From: Ganoderma boninense
Lineage: Eukaryota > Basidiomycota > Agaricomycetes > Polyporales > Polyporaceae
Reading direction: 5' to 3'
DNA length: 64,000 nucleotides
NCBI GenBank assembly: GCA_002900995.3
Contig: CM035308.1
Span: forward strand, 992,001 to 1,056,000
Shown here: positions 1 to 12,836 of the stretch, in pieces
Position numbering within the stretch: position 1 is the stretch's first letter
Layout: each line of letters begins with the position of its first letter
Position numbers and translations under genes: made by a program
Notes under the pieces: generated by a model
Told to the model about the DNA's origin: nothing
The model's input: the letters and a program-made list of their open reading frames with translations, nothing else
The model's database searches: none

Positions 1-500
1 GCGTCGGACTGCCAACGGCACGTCGGGCCAGGCAGCCTTGGACGCTGAAAGGGTCTCTCGAATTCAAAGAAGTTCGCCACCACCGCGCGCGATCGCGGTT
101 CTCCCGCCTGCTGGCTGCGAGGGTGGGAGCGCGTCGCTGCAGCCCGGGCTCAAGTAACCCACTCGGTGCACGCTGCCCGATGCAGAGCTGACTGAGTGAT
201 TCAGCGCGCAGCGCGAAGCAGCACAGCGCGAGGCGCATTGTCACGGGCGTTCTGGTCCTGGCTGTGGACGCGGCCCTGGGGGTATGCGGCCCGCGCATTG
301 TTGTCGTCCGCGTTGTCGTCGCGTCGTTGCCGCTGGGACGGAAACCCTGGCAAGATTTCTATTGCATTATAGTGCGCTGCCCGCGCGGCGCGAGCACCTG
401 CGCACGAGAGATGGCCATACAATCTCGCAAGGCACGCGCGTGCTCCTGCTCCTGCTCCCGAGCACTGGACGGCTGTCGACCCCCGCCGCGTCGCGATCCA
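1..500. other. 3' flank of ARP6, no gene seen
   Basis: Lies downstream of the ARP6 stop codon. GC-rich sequence with no recognisable protein, tRNA or repeat. It probably holds the ARP6 3' UTR and spacer to the next gene outside the window. Confidence 0.4.
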
Positions 501-3068
501 TCACCCCATCTCCCATCGTGCATCGACACCGTCCATCGCGCACCCCGGCCAGCAGGGACCCACGCTTCTCCCGTTTGCAGTGTCCCTAGTATTATGCTCC
601 CTTATTCTTTCATTTACGACCCGCGCCCCCTCGCGCCCCCTCCCTCGACCTCTCCCACGCCCCGGCTTCTTTGTCGGCTGCGCAAGGGGCGGCGAGCCTC
701 CGTCTCTACCCTCTGCCGCGCTGCCACTCTCGCTGTCGCTCGCGCTCGAGCCCCCGCCCCTCGCCCTGCCGCGCGCGCCCCTGGAGCCCGTCACCGGCTG
801 CTGCTGTTGCTGATCCCTGTCGGCGGGGGCGGGCTTCCAGTCGCGAAACTTGCGGCGACACGCGCTCGCCCCCATCTCCAGGTACTCCTCTCTCGTCACG
901 GCGCAGCGCGAGGCAAACTCCGGGCGCGCGGCAAACGCGGCGGCCGCCCGGTACGCCTCGAGGATCGGCCTGCAGATGCCCATCATGGACATAGTGGAGA
1001 GCGGGGGGCAGGACATCAGTTGCCTATCTCAGATGGGGGGCGTTCAACGGCGCGCCAGATATGGAAGGCGGACTGGCGCATCGGGTGGGGGCAGGCCGCA
1101 CGCACCGGGCGGGAGCGCGCGGGCGTGGGCATGATGTCCGCGTCCGAGGGCTCGGACGGCGAGTCCGAGAATCCAGGGATGGGAATCGGAGGGGGCATCG
1201 GACAGAACAGAACAGAACACGGGAGAAGGGAGACGTACTCGGCTGAGGCGTGCACGCACACGGCGCACTCGATTGGCGCGAGCGAGCGCAGCTCGGACGT
1301 CCTGTCAATGTCGGTCAGTGCGTCAGCGGGGTGTGTGGCGGACAGTGGATACAGATAGACGCATGGCCCGAGTAGTGGGGTGTGGTGGGGAAAAGTCGAT
1401 GTGGCGGAGGGGGGGATCGGAGGGAGCGTCAGTGCCACAGCGGCTGCCCCAGCCCCACGGGCACGCAGGGACGGCGCGATGGATGGATAGTACGTACAGT
1501 CTCTGCCGGAAACCAGGCATGGCGGTGTTGCCACCGATTAGACCTATGTTTGCCCAAAACATGCCCTGCAGATCTTCCGGCAGGAGCGCTATGCTCGCCG
1601 CCACCGTTGCGCTGAGCCCTGCCTGGTCGAGACCTGTGCGAAACAGAGCGGGAGGCCAAGGTGAAAATCAGGGTGAGCGAGAGTTCGTACGCAGTAGACG
1701 ACATGGGAGTGATATTTGCCGATATTGGTCGGACGGAAGAGGATCTCTGGAACGGAGAAACGCTCGTTGCCCATCCTCAGGGTCTGCTGGGTGCTCTCGT
1801 CGAGCGATTCGCCCGGATTACGTATCCGCCCTGGCCGGCGTGCGGAGTAGTCCGGGAAGATGTACTCCTGGACTATCGGGTTCGCCATCGGTCGCGCGCT
1901 GGAGGGCAACGCGGGATTGAGTTGGGCCAAGAGCCCGCGAAGCGACAGCAGCCGGATACGTATCCGAGACAAGGGAGCAGCAAGGCGACGGGGACAATGC
2001 GTTAGGCACGGGCATTCGGGGAGATGCGGGCAGAGCGGTATTGATTTGACGCACCGGCAGGTCTCGAGGTCGGCGGCGAAGTCCTCGGAGACAAAACAAC
2101 AGGCCTCCTTGATTTCGTTCATGATGTGGGTTTCTTCCATCATGTTCCACTGGCGATATGAGACGGTCTCTTTGAGGTGGTTGGTCAGTAGCTTCCCACC
2201 TACGTCGATTCTTGGGCCGGATGCTCAGTCAGCACGGACGTGCTGTGGCATAAAGTTGCGATAGGAGTGCTCACCTTTTTACGGCCTCCCAAACGACCGC
2301 CCCATTGATGATTGGGACGACGTGAGTGAAGCTAAAACCCGAGTCAATGATAAGTAAGCACTCGGGCGGGGGAAAATGCTGCTGGGTGAAGAGCCGGCCA
2401 TATGATATGAGCGATGCAGCTGGCGCAGGAAGCGGGCAAGGGAGTGATAAGTTTAAGTTTAAGAGAGCGTTTAGAAAGGAACAGACGTGTGGATCTGAAA
2501 TAGGATCTAAATTCGTATTCCTCAAACATGAACTGGTCGTAGACGTCTTGAATGTTGGGGAGATTGAAGTAGGGTTCTGTTATGAGCAATGAGGCCTCGG
2601 AGGTGTTGACCTGGGAGAATGATATATTGAGGTGTCAAGCTGAGGAGAGGTGGCAGCGCTGGTGGGCGATGGTTAACTGACCGCCAAGACTTCTGTGGAG
2701 AAAATAGCGTCCCAAATGGCCTTTTGGGCATCCCAGTCGACAAGGAACCCCTAACAAATGAGACGTGTTTGATTTTGGTCAGGGCAGGAAGGAGGAACTC
2801 GTTGCCGACCTTCTCGAAGGGAAGACGGAAGCGGAGTGAGGTGAAATCACGGCAGTGTGCCAGCTCGTGGCCAATGTATGTGGCATTGTCGGCTTTGGCG
2901 CGAACAACAGCATTGGGGATGAGCCTAGGCGAGAGTGAGAAGGAGGTCATGTGGGTGGAGAAGGGATCGGACGAACCGGGGTTGGTGATCGTGGATGGCG
3001 AGAATGCCAGCCTTGATGGTCGAGGCGCCGTTGTCTAGAATGACAGTGGGGATGGTGGTGGTGGACAT
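501..3068 (-). CDS. ARP6: Actin-related protein 6 (SWR1 complex subunit)
   Basis: Arp6 is a nuclear actin-fold subunit of the SWR1 remodeller, which exchanges H2A for H2A.Z; with Swc6 it helps bind nucleosomes. Ten exons: 3068-2977, 2924-2810, 2750-2682, 2610-2487, 2419-2275, 2210-2055, 1898-1720, 1633-1498, 1301-1239 and 969-501, giving 515 aa. Seen: the phosphate-1 loop [12 protein letters not shown] (residues 10-21), then [49 protein letters not shown] and the Arp6 C-terminal block ending [10 protein letters not shown] (396-405). The usual protein ends about there; here a 110-residue tail continues with five Gln, acidic/Ser stretches and a GRGRGRGR run. Intron 7 (1719-1634) needs a GC donor to keep the conserved NIGLDQAG frame. 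The start is the first ATG, directly before the actin fold. Divergent from the TANGO2 gene. Family call is secure; the exact 3' end is less so. Confidence 0.93.
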
Positions 3069-3813
3069 GGCTCGGAATATGGACAGATGGCGTGCAGACG
3101 GGGAGGTGTCAGCGCTGAGAAATGCGGGCCCAGCGGGGAGAGGTGGTGCACTAGAAGACGGTGTTCAAGGCCAGCACCAATTGGAACACGGCCCAGCGCG
3201 CACGAACCGACCTGCGTCGAGTCCCGTTGCCGCCCATGTCCGCAGGCGCCCGTGCACGTTGGCTGCGGACGCGGTGGCCCAGGCCCTTGCTGGGGTGTGC
3301 TAGCTTGCGCGAGCGTCGTCGAGCTCGAGGGATCCTCAGCGGATCCTGCGTCCGCCGCCCATCCAGCCAATCGTCGCAAGGAAGGCACAGACAGTGCTCG
3401 CTCTCTGTCTGCGCAGATGCCGATCTAATACATCCACACACAGCGCTGCACCCTCCCGTAATCCGGACTCTCTCCCTACCGTTTGAGTCCTGTCAGCCCC
3501 GTCCAGAATCCTGCCTCACCACCGCATCTTCTTCCATCTAGCAACCCTACCGCGCCGTGCCCCTTTCTGGAGCCTTCTCTTAACCACAACCAGTACCTCC
3601 ACCCCAGTCCCTTGTCCGTCGCTCAAGGTCATCTGACTTCCTCTCCTCTGCCACCCACTCATCTCTCCCGACCTCTCGCGCTGATCCTCTCACCCATTCA
3701 GGTAAGCCTTTTCATTCCGCACCGCCCGTCTCCTCCTTCTCCCCCCCGCTTCATGCCATTGCCGTAAATTTTACTTTGCACCCAGCCTCCTTCACTCCCA
3801 ATCACCATTACAG
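3069..3813. promoter_or_regulatory. Divergent promoter between ARP6 and TANGO2-like gene
   Basis: A 745-bp spacer separates two divergent start codons. From about 3440 to 3800 the + strand is strongly C/T-rich, typical of 5' leaders of fungal genes, so this part is probably promoter and 5' UTR of the + strand gene. No clear TATA box was seen. Confidence 0.4.
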
Positions 3814-5589
3814 ATGTGTGTTGCTTTCTGGACCCTAGATCACCCACAGTATGCCTTGTGAGTAATACCTCCCGCCAAGCTCTCTTGGTCATCCTACTCG
3901 GCGGATGCGAACTAACATCTCCGTCCCCATAGAATTCTTTGTTCCAATCGCGACGAGTACCTCCATCGGCCTACCGCCCCCGCCCACTGGCACTCCTTCG
4001 GCCCTATCAATGCCGATGAGGTCGGAGATGGCTCTGTTCTCTCTGGCCGCGACCTTCTCGCCGGGGGAACCTGGGCGGGCGTCACCCGCTCTGGCACTCT
4101 CGCCCTCCTGTGCGTCCGTAATCGTATCCGTGTGTCCAATCACGCGCCCCCGTCCACGCGCAGCCGTGCTCATCCCAATCGTCCCCTTCCCCAGCACGAA
4201 CATCACGGAACCCGTCCGGAAGTACGCGACCTCCCGCGGCGAGCTCGTCTCTCACTTCCTGCTTCCAAAGACATCGAAGCACCAGTCCCTCCAGGCCGAG
4301 ATCGACGCCTTCCTCGGCGCCCATCGCGACCGCGCATACGCTGGCTTCAACCTTCTTGTCCTCGAGCCCACCCTCGGACCCCCGTCCGAGTCAGAGGACC
4401 CAGTGGTTCGCGGGCTTTCCTTCGAAGGCGCCTTCCTCACCAACTCGGGCGGCGGCGGCACGCTCACGGGCCGCATGCTCTCTGATGCCGAGCAGCGCAC
4501 GGGGGGCATGTCCAACGGCATCGACGGCTGTGGCGCGGACGAGTGGCCCAAAGTTCAGCACGGTCGCGAGGCGCTGCGCGACCTCCTCCGCGGCCTGCCG
4601 CGCGACGCGACCGAGGCCCAGATCGCCGACCGGCTGTTCGCGCTTCTGACGTGAGCCTTGTTTCCGTTTCTATTTCCTCCTCCTGCCTTCTTCCTTTGTC
4701 TTCCAAGTTCCGAGCGTGTTCTCTCATGCCGTCCCCGGGCGGGCCGCCCCAGAGTCCACCTCTGCGCCTGAATCTCAATCGTCCTCCGCCTCTGCACCCG
4801 ACCGTGTATGGCTTCTTCTCCCTGTGGCCCCCCTGAATCTGAGGGGCCTCGGTCGTGCGGGCCTTTCGGGGTTAGCGCCGTGCCGCATTGCGGTGCATGC
4901 GATTGCCATTCCATGGACGTTCGCTCGCCCACTCGCCTCGCAGCCCAGCCTGGAGGGGGGGACGGATTTTTGATGCGGGGTGCCGGTGTGGCCCACTGCC
5001 AGGCCCCCTTCCTTCCATATTAATTTTACGTATTTGCGCCAGATGGACGAGCAAGAAGCCGCCCGCCGACCGCTCCGAGCTGCGCAACACCATCCATGTG
5101 CTGCCCCTCCCCATCCCGCTCAGCGGTGCGCACGCGACCACCCCGGCTGCATCTCCGACCCCAGACTCACCGCGCGCGTGTTCAGACGCAGACGGTGGCG
5201 CTGGGGTGACCACGAATGGGGGAACGCCACCACTGGCACTGGACTCCGACTCGACCACGACGACGGCCGTGTATTACGGCACACGGCTGTCGACGGTAAT
5301 TCTGATCCGACGGGACGGAAACGCAACTTTTATCGAACGCGACATCTGGGCTCTCGAGCAGCAAGAGCAACAGGAGGCGCAGGCGGAGGATCACGAGCAG
5401 CGCACATCGGACGCGACTTCGGCTTCGGCTTCGGACGCAGACGGCGGTGGGGACGTGCCTGCGCATCCCACCCCCAAGCCGGTGCCCAAATCCAAGTCCG
5501 AACCCAGACTGGTGGACAAGCGAGATTCCGGGGACCGCGATCATGATCGTGTCTTCCGCTTCCAGATCCCCATCCCCAGCGCACGATAA
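3814..5589 (+). CDS. TANGO2: TANGO2 / NRDE-family protein
   Basis: TANGO2 (Ser/Thr-rich T10, NRDE domain) proteins act at the Golgi, ER and mitochondria in lipid and heme homeostasis; the biochemical role is debated. Exons 3814-3857, 3933-4109, 4195-4650 and 5043-5589 join in frame to 407 aa. Seen: Met-Cys at the N-terminus, the NRDE signature (residues 20-23) followed by HRPTAPAHW, then DLLAGGTWAGV, GFNLLV, and YYGTRLSTVILIRRDG plus FIERD near the end, all family hallmarks in order. Between FIERDIW and the terminal VFRFQ block sits a low-complexity Gln/Glu/Ala/Asp and Lys/Pro insertion of about 70 residues, absent from typical members. Intron 3 is 391 nt, several times longer than its neighbours. 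The first ATG keeps Cys at position 2, as in the family. Confidence 0.93.
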
Positions 5590-6327
5590 AGCCCGCCCCT
5601 TCAAATTGCGCTTCGCGCACAGGCTGAGAACGGACGGGGGAACGGCGACTCGTGGAGTGAGAACGGACACGGGTGGAAATGAACGAGGAGATGAACCGGG
5701 CTGCCAGGGGCGGCGCGGTGCGGGGTGCACCCGCATCTGCGGCGACGCTCGAGACCCGCCGACCTCGGGAGGTGTAGGCTGAGGCTGATGCTGAGACTGA
5801 GATGTTGGGGCGGCAGGTGGCAGGCGGTGTTGTTGCTAATTGTAGCCGTATCCCATCCCATATCCAAGATGAGACACATATGATATGCTTTGGCAATTCG
5901 GCGGGGGCGACTCGAGAGCGAGGAGGCTGGAGACCGTATTACATTATGATGAGGATGCCGCTGTACGCTACTATGCTACACCTACGCGGGAGGGAACGTC
6001 GTATGCGAATAAAGTACAGCCCGGAACCGGATGCCGGGCACCATCCTACATATCATAAATACAACGGCCAATCGCGTACCCGTATCCATGAGCTTCGTTA
6101 AGTGGTATATGGAGGGATGTGGATATGGGGGCATGGAAGCGGACAGAGAGTATCAGAAGGGAAAAAAAACTTCATCGATAGCGAGCACAAGCGAGAGACA
6201 GCAGGGTCCGTAACTGTCCGAGGATGGGGTGTGTGTGCTCACTGAGCGGCATGTATGTGGTAAGAGCGTACGAGGGACGGACGGAGGGGGATGACCGGTT
6301 CGCTGGCCGACAGCACGGAGCCTAGGC
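5590..6327. other. Convergent 3' region, no gene seen
   Basis: Spacer between the TANGO2-like stop (+) and the Zn2Cys6 factor stop (-). It should contain both 3' UTRs. It becomes more AT-rich around 5830-6130, and nothing in it resembles a conserved protein. Confidence 0.4.
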
Positions 6328-8018
6328 CTAGCTGATGTGATACGTTTTATGGAATACTGCAGCATGCTCAGGCTGCGTTGCGGCGACGGGGAAATACGAG
6401 TCGTACGCCCCCGCCGACTGCGCCATCGTCGCCGCCGCACCGGGCCACTGCTCGTGCATCCCAGGCGCGCTCGCGCCCATGCTCGACTGGCTCGACGTCG
6501 AGATGGGCGACATGCTGAGCTCCGTCTCCGTCGGCGTGGACAGGCCCTCGTACGACGTCGAGCCGCCCCCAATGGGGTTCCCGCTGGACAAACACACAAA
6601 CAGAGCACACATGAGCCGCCGCGCGCCCGATAAGCAACAGACGACGTGGGGCACTCACTGCATTATGTCGGTCAGTTCCGTAACGCGCCTGACGATGGCG
6701 CATGTCTGGCGGGCGGTGTTGTGCTCGGGGAGCTGCCGGAGGAGGACGGCGGTGTTCTGGAGCTGCGTCGTGAGCCCGATGAGCGCGGTGCCCGCGGCCG
6801 GGTTCGTCAAGCACGCGCACGGCGGCGTCTGCGCGTGCACGTACTGCTGGTGCGCCTGCTCCTGCTGGTAGTAGTGCTCCCCGTTCGAGACACCGTGCGC
6901 CCCGTGGCGCGCCTCGCTGTACGTCATCACAGACGCGGACGAAGGCGACGAGTAGCACGACGAGTCGTCTGCCGGCGAGTACACGCCCTGCCCGTGCGCG
7001 TGCTGCTGGCTGCGATAGAGCCCGTACGAGTGCCCCGAGGTGCCGTCCACGGCGGGGTGCGTCGGGCTGGGGGTGAAGCGGTACAGGTTCTGTTGGGAGG
7101 GGTCGTTGGCCTGCTCGGTCTTGATAGCGGGCGGCCCGCGGCCATTCGCGCCCTGGAGGTGCTGGCCGTCGTCATGTCGGTCGCGGGGCAGCTTCTGGTA
7201 CTGAAGGCGCCGGGACGAGCGCGAGTGCCACTTCTCGTTCGCGTCGCCGTCGCAGAAGTTGGGCTCCGCCCATTTCGGATGGGGCTTGCCTGCCGTGACC
7301 GTCGATCGTTGAGCATATGCATGATGGCAATGGACACACACACAGGCACGCCTCGAGGCGCGCGCGGGGGAAGGGAGGGGGGACGGGCTCAGATAGAGTG
7401 GAGATGGAGAGGACGAACCTCGAAGCTCGCGGACAAGGCTTTCTAGCTCGGCGATACGGTTCCGCAGGCGCGTGTTCTCGTCGATGTTCGGATCATCCCT
7501 GGGGTGGGAGATGAGCATACATTGATCGCGAGGCGCGCGCGCGCGCACGGGGCGAGACGCGAGACGCGACGTACCGCAGGGCGGGGTCGTCCACCTCGTA
7601 TACACAGAGGCCGGTCTGGCGCGGGGGGTCAACGCGAGGTAAGGATGCATAAGGAAGAAGATCGCACCAGCCCCAGCTGTATGCAGCGCTGGCACGGACG
7701 CTTCCTGTCGCACTGGAGATTGGGAACAAATGTATCAGAGAGCTGCGGAGTGGAGGGAGCGATGTGGTCGCGCATAGTGGACGCGTACCTTGCGCTTGGA
7801 GGTGTGGCAGTTGAGACAGGACTGGGTGGTGCGGTTGCGTCGTCTGGAGGGAAGGGGATGAGTGGGGGGGACGGGGGGTGGGGGGTGGAGGGGCAGGCTC
7901 ACCGCTTGCGGTGGTCGACCTCCAGGCCGGCAAGGTCAAAGTCCATGATTTCGCCCTTGAACTGGAGGGGCTGGGGAAGGGCGTCCTGGGGAAGCACGGC
8001 GGCAGATGACATGGTCAT
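6328..8018 (-). CDS. Zn(II)2Cys6 fungal transcription factor
   Basis: Predicted nuclear DNA-binding regulator. Seven exons: 8018-7903, 7843-7789, 7712-7668, 7615-7575, 7498-7419, 7289-6659 and 6583-6328, giving 407 aa. The binuclear zinc cluster is assembled across four exons: Cys48, 51, 58, 64, 67 and 76, spacing C-x2-C-x6-C-x5-C-x2-C-x8-C, with basic residues (KRK, DRKR) between the third and fourth Cys. Directly after it, DENTRLRNRIAELESLVREL reads as a short leucine-zipper-like coiled coil, the usual dimerisation element. The rest is Ser/Gln/Pro/Tyr-rich and probably disordered; no fungal-specific middle homology domain is evident. Introns 2-4 (45-76 nt) split the cluster unusually finely. 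ATG 8018 or 8012 may be the start; the reading frame upstream looks unconserved. The target genes cannot be inferred. Confidence 0.88.
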
Positions 8019-11000
8019 GGCCAGGATGGGAGAGGCGATGGGGAGCCAGCGACAGACTCGGAGGAGTAGACGGGACGGACATGGCCAAGGATCCTTATGT
8101 ACGAGACCTGTGCGAGCGCCATCGCGGACGCCTTTCACGGCCAGATTGAGTAGATCTGAGGGTTTCCGAGCCACCGTTTTGGCTTCGAAGACAAACAGCA
8201 CCGAATTGGAGCGGGTCGCAGACTCGCAAGGGAATTTCACGGCCCTGGCTTGTGCACGCTTCTGGACCGTCGTCCGTCGCCCGTTTCACCCTCAGCCAGG
8301 GCGTGACACCCTGGGACTTCTCCTGCCCGTGCGACTCGAGAAATCATCATCGCGCCTACCGTGGGCACGTCTGCGGCAGCAGATAAGATTCTGCTCAGCT
8401 CAACGTCGGATGCCGTTATGCATGGAATGAATGAATCATTGATATCCAACAACCCACTTTTTTGGGATCAGAGCACGAATCAGACCGCACGCTTTTGGGC
8501 CTCTCCTCTTCCAGCACCCCCCAAAAGGCGCCAGTCCCCGTTCGATGCTCTTGCCCGCCGGCGCGATGCTCCACTCTCCAGCTTCAGTACCACTGCGCAC
8601 CCCGACCGACGCTTCCTCTTCTCCGACGTCGCTGGCGGCTACTAGGCAACCGCGCTGCGACGTGTTCTGAGCATCCTGCAATGCCCCCAGGAACAACCTC
8701 TCCCGCCCCCGACATCACGCACGGCCAACACCGACAGCGCAAGGATCGTGGACATATTCTCGCGCGGATATCTATCTACAAATGGCATCACCCCCGTCCG
8801 TCTGAAGCTCGAACGCGAACAGGATATCACTGTCAGGGAGAACCTACCTGACATTCGTCATAGCACCGAACAGGGATCGAGCAGACCGCGTCAGGAGCCT
8901 AGTTCGGACGCTTTATGAACACCGCACACTCTGTACTGGAAACGAGGGACGATGGATGGTGCGAAGCGACTTACTGGGCGGCTGCGGGGACGATGAAGGC
9001 TGCAGCGGAGGACCATGGTACGGAACGGGCGGGTAAACGATGGGGCATGCCTGGACATGTGCAGCTCAACGTGTTCGATGCCGACGGCGTACTCGGGGCG
9101 AGCTGCTTCTCATGAGCCGGACGGCGGGCAGCGCGCCTGAGCAGCGGTTCGCCAGGCCGGCCGGCGAGCGACGGCTCACGGCGGGGGGCCGGCGGAGAGG
9201 GGGTGCCAGAGGGATGGCGCGATGGGCTGAGGCTGGCAATGGGAGAGGGAAGAGCGTAGATCTCCTGCTCGCGCGTGGCAGAGGAGGGCGTGACAAACCG
9301 TGTCCAGAAGGGGCCTCATCAGAATGTGGCGTTTGGGTTCGAGCGCGTTGCATTCTATAACTTACGTGACTATGGCGGACCACAGCGCCCTCGTCTACCA
9401 CAGCACGTCCCAGTGGCACAGATCTTGGAATCCCTCTCCACTCCGACCGCCTGCCAGATACCAAGGCGGGGACCGCCCAGCGCCACAGACGCACCCCCAC
9501 CCAGCTTCAGCCACCGCGCCGTCCAATCCAGGCAGGCGTTCAGAAGCCACGGCGCGATGGCGCGAACCCTCCCCTCCCCCAGCCCGATCCCCCGGCGCGC
9601 ATCTCTTTAGGCTATCTGGTGGTAGGATAGGGGATGGGGGCATGAGAGTGCCAGGCGTCCGGAACGTCCCCGCCGTCTCGTCTTTCGCTGCCGTGGGCGG
9701 GCCGTCAAAGGGAATAGATGGCGACGCACCGCAGGGGGCCGGGCGAAAGACGAGAGGGCGACGGAGATATGTCTGCTTCAATTGCGGTCCCGCGAACGAG
9801 CGATGAGGGAATCTGTCCGATCATACAGGAGACTTGTCACACACCGCGGACCTGGCTGGCCAAGGGGGCGCGGTCTTCCTGCGGTATGTAGGGTTGGATG
9901 GGAAGGGCCTGGCAGCGAATGGCTGCAATGGGACTAGATCTAGGTTCCGAGTCTGTTAGAAGAACGGCACTCTGCGGATGCCCGGCCGAAGGCGCAAGAT
10001 TTGGTTTAGGATTGGGATGGGAAAACACACCCGAAACCGGGAGCTGCTGATGATCTTCCGGACCGCTTGGCGACGGTCATTTGGTGTGACATTGCATTGC
10101 ATTTCGAGGACTGTACAGGGACGGGGACAATCGCTGAGATATTGGATATTCCATGGCATCGACGGGCGTCGCGACCCTGAGAAGGCGGGAGATGGGCGTC
10201 AGGGAGAAAAGACCGGACAAGACGCGGGGAAGACGCCCGGAAGACGAGTGCGAGGCCCGCGTCGCAGTCGAATCAGAGGAGGAGAACGGGATTTCTATAT
10301 CAGTTCATAGCAGTTGGGAGCAAAGGGAATCAGGGAAAAGGCCGGGATGCGCTGCCCGCGGAAGGGGAGAGGAAGGCTGCCAGGAGCACGATCCGAACGT
10401 GGTGCGTTGTTGACTAAGACGCAGCCGACGTCTTGGTCGCGCGCATGATCCGAGGAGGGAGCCGTGAGCGACGAGGAAGCCAGGGCGTCGGATGGATGGA
10501 GAGAGGAGAGCGACGTAGGAGGCGTTCGTGGCCAACCGGGAACGGGGCCTGGTCGCTGGACTGGCAGTCGCTGGCAGCCCGAGACGGCCGTGGGCCCTGT
10601 TTGGCCCTGTTTGGCCCGTGGCGCTGCCGCCGAAAACCCTCCGTGCCTCTGGCTGCCTTGGCCCAACTTGCGCTCGACCCAGTCGCGCCCTCCTGCGACG
10701 TCTTCGGACGGCGGAGGGGTGCGCTTCTCACGTCTGTCTTCACCAGAGGCTTCTGCTCATGTGAATGGCATCGTGATCTGATACCAGATCCCCTCAACCG
10801 CGTCCCTTCTCGGTCAGCGCTCCCACACACACATCACCCATGCCTCCACGGCGTGTTGTCTGTCCACCGCCCGATTCTCTCGCTAACTGCTCTCTCCTGT
10901 CTCTCCACAGCCCGCTTGCTCCCTATATACACACCCCATTTCCGCGAGAGAGAGCGCTCTGCCGTCCATGACGAGCCAAGCGCCTCTCGCGGAATCAAAG

Positions 11001-12836
11001 ATGAGACACGCTCAGCTGTGTGGTGCGCTGCCCCCTCATATATGGTCAAATTATTCGGAAATCCTCTCTTCCTTTCCCTCCAGCCCACACGCCAGCTTAT
11101 TTAGGGGCCAAAAACTCCGACCTTTTGATCCTTGCCCGTCCGCCAGATGAAATCGAGTCGACGTCCATCTCCACTCCAGGCCTTTCCACTCCGCCAAGCC
11201 TTCAAATCAACGGCCCGACCAGGAAATCCTGACACACGGACCCTTTGGACATGGCGCTACGTCCTTCGGGCACCACCACACGTTCACCCCTCGCTCTTGC
11301 CAGCTTCTTGCTATTGTGCGCGCCACCATAACACCTCTGTCGCCACGGCGTCCAACGTATGTATGCGCGAACTTCACAATGGCAGCCTGTTCCCTGACTC
11401 TACTTGTCATCCCTAACGGCATCCACAGCACGACCACGCTCGCGTGATCTGGCTTACGGGCGACGATCTTACGGTTCCGCTCCACGTATGTTCGGTTTGT
11501 GGTGCACTCGTACCTTGCTGTTGCCATCTGTGAGATGGTTATGGCACTCGCTGTGCCTCTCCCGGACAAAGCCCACTTCGGACTTACGAGACCTTCCATC
11601 GAATTCCATCGCTCCCAAATGCCATGCCGTGGTACGGCCGTCCTTCTCACGTCTGCAACAGCGTGTTATGTGAGTGCTCCCGCCGCCATGTTCTCCATAT
11701 TGATTTCGACAGAGAGTGCAAGCCTGGGGTCGAGGTCGTCCCGTTCCCGAATGCATAGGAGATCCCTACATCGATTTTCCCAAGCTCCCACTCGGCTAGA
11801 AGGCTTCTGCCGCGCAGCACCACATATCGATCGCATTTCCGGCCCCTGGAGTTCTTGATTTGCCTCGGAAGGATGTATTTCTTGTGTCTACCTCGCCTCG
11901 CTGCGCGTGGTGTTCCGAACCCCCGAACGCCGGCTCCATGCGCAAACCATAGAGCCAGCGACCGTCCGGTCGCAATATTTCGCTTTTTGTCCTGGCATGC
12001 GGATGTCCGGTTAACAATCCCATTTGGATCCCCGATTTCCGCCAACGAGACAGCTTAGCCGTTCATCGTGGGCGGGTGTATATACTAGCTGGCTTTGGTT
12101 ACTCATTGTACTTTCGTAGTCAACTATGCCATAATGGGCACCCTGAATTCGCTACCAGACGTTTGCCTCGTTTTTTTCGCATCTGCAGACGACATAGGCG
12201 GCATCAACACTTACCGCAGTGTCAACCGGCCCAGGGCGTCCGGGTGATCATGGTCGACAAGTGATGCATTCAAGGTAGGCGCGATCCCGCTCCCTCACGA
12301 CGACGAGACGCCTGAGGCCGATGTGTAGGAGAGACGAGAATGCGGGCCCGTTACGTCCCAAATAACCGCTGGTTTTTTTTGCTTCCGAGGGGGCAGCGAT
12401 TGGGGGTGCGTGGGGCAGGGCGTGTTGGCGCAATAAACGACGGATCGGGCACCCACGCGTGTGTCACAACGCGCCCGATGCCGTAAAATGCGCGTCAAGA
12501 GAACTCTAATCCGCACGGCGGTCGTCGGTCAAAATACGAACCATCTGCGGGGCTGCACGCGTCGTCGCCGCGGACGGGCCCACGGCCGCTGGGGGCATCG
12601 AAGTCGGCGACGTCGGCAACGATGGGGATGAACGTGGTTTCAGATCCCGCGACGCGCTGCGCGTGAGCGTGACCAACGTGTCTGTCCGCCGCACACGCGC
12701 CTGTGGTAGCCGGGGCGCGTGCGTGTGGCGCGCTCCGGGTGTACACGCCACCCCCGCGACGGCTCGCGATCGTGCATCCTCCTCTCCCGCCTCTGCTTCG
12801 AACCACGTCGTGCACCATCCACATCTCCCCACGGAC
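8019..12836. other. Gene-poor stretch, 4.8 kb
   Basis: No frame shows a recognisable domain or codon pattern that continues across plausible introns. The only local repeat noted is a short direct duplication (ccctgtttggc, twice) at about 10597-10618. The last few hundred bases are the phosphatidylserine synthase promoter and leader. Small unrecognised genes or non-coding transcripts remain possible. Confidence 0.35.

Noticed and set aside
10592..10620. Tandem repeat as a mobile-element footprint
   Set aside because: Only two copies of about 11 bp; no inverted repeats or target duplication seen around it.
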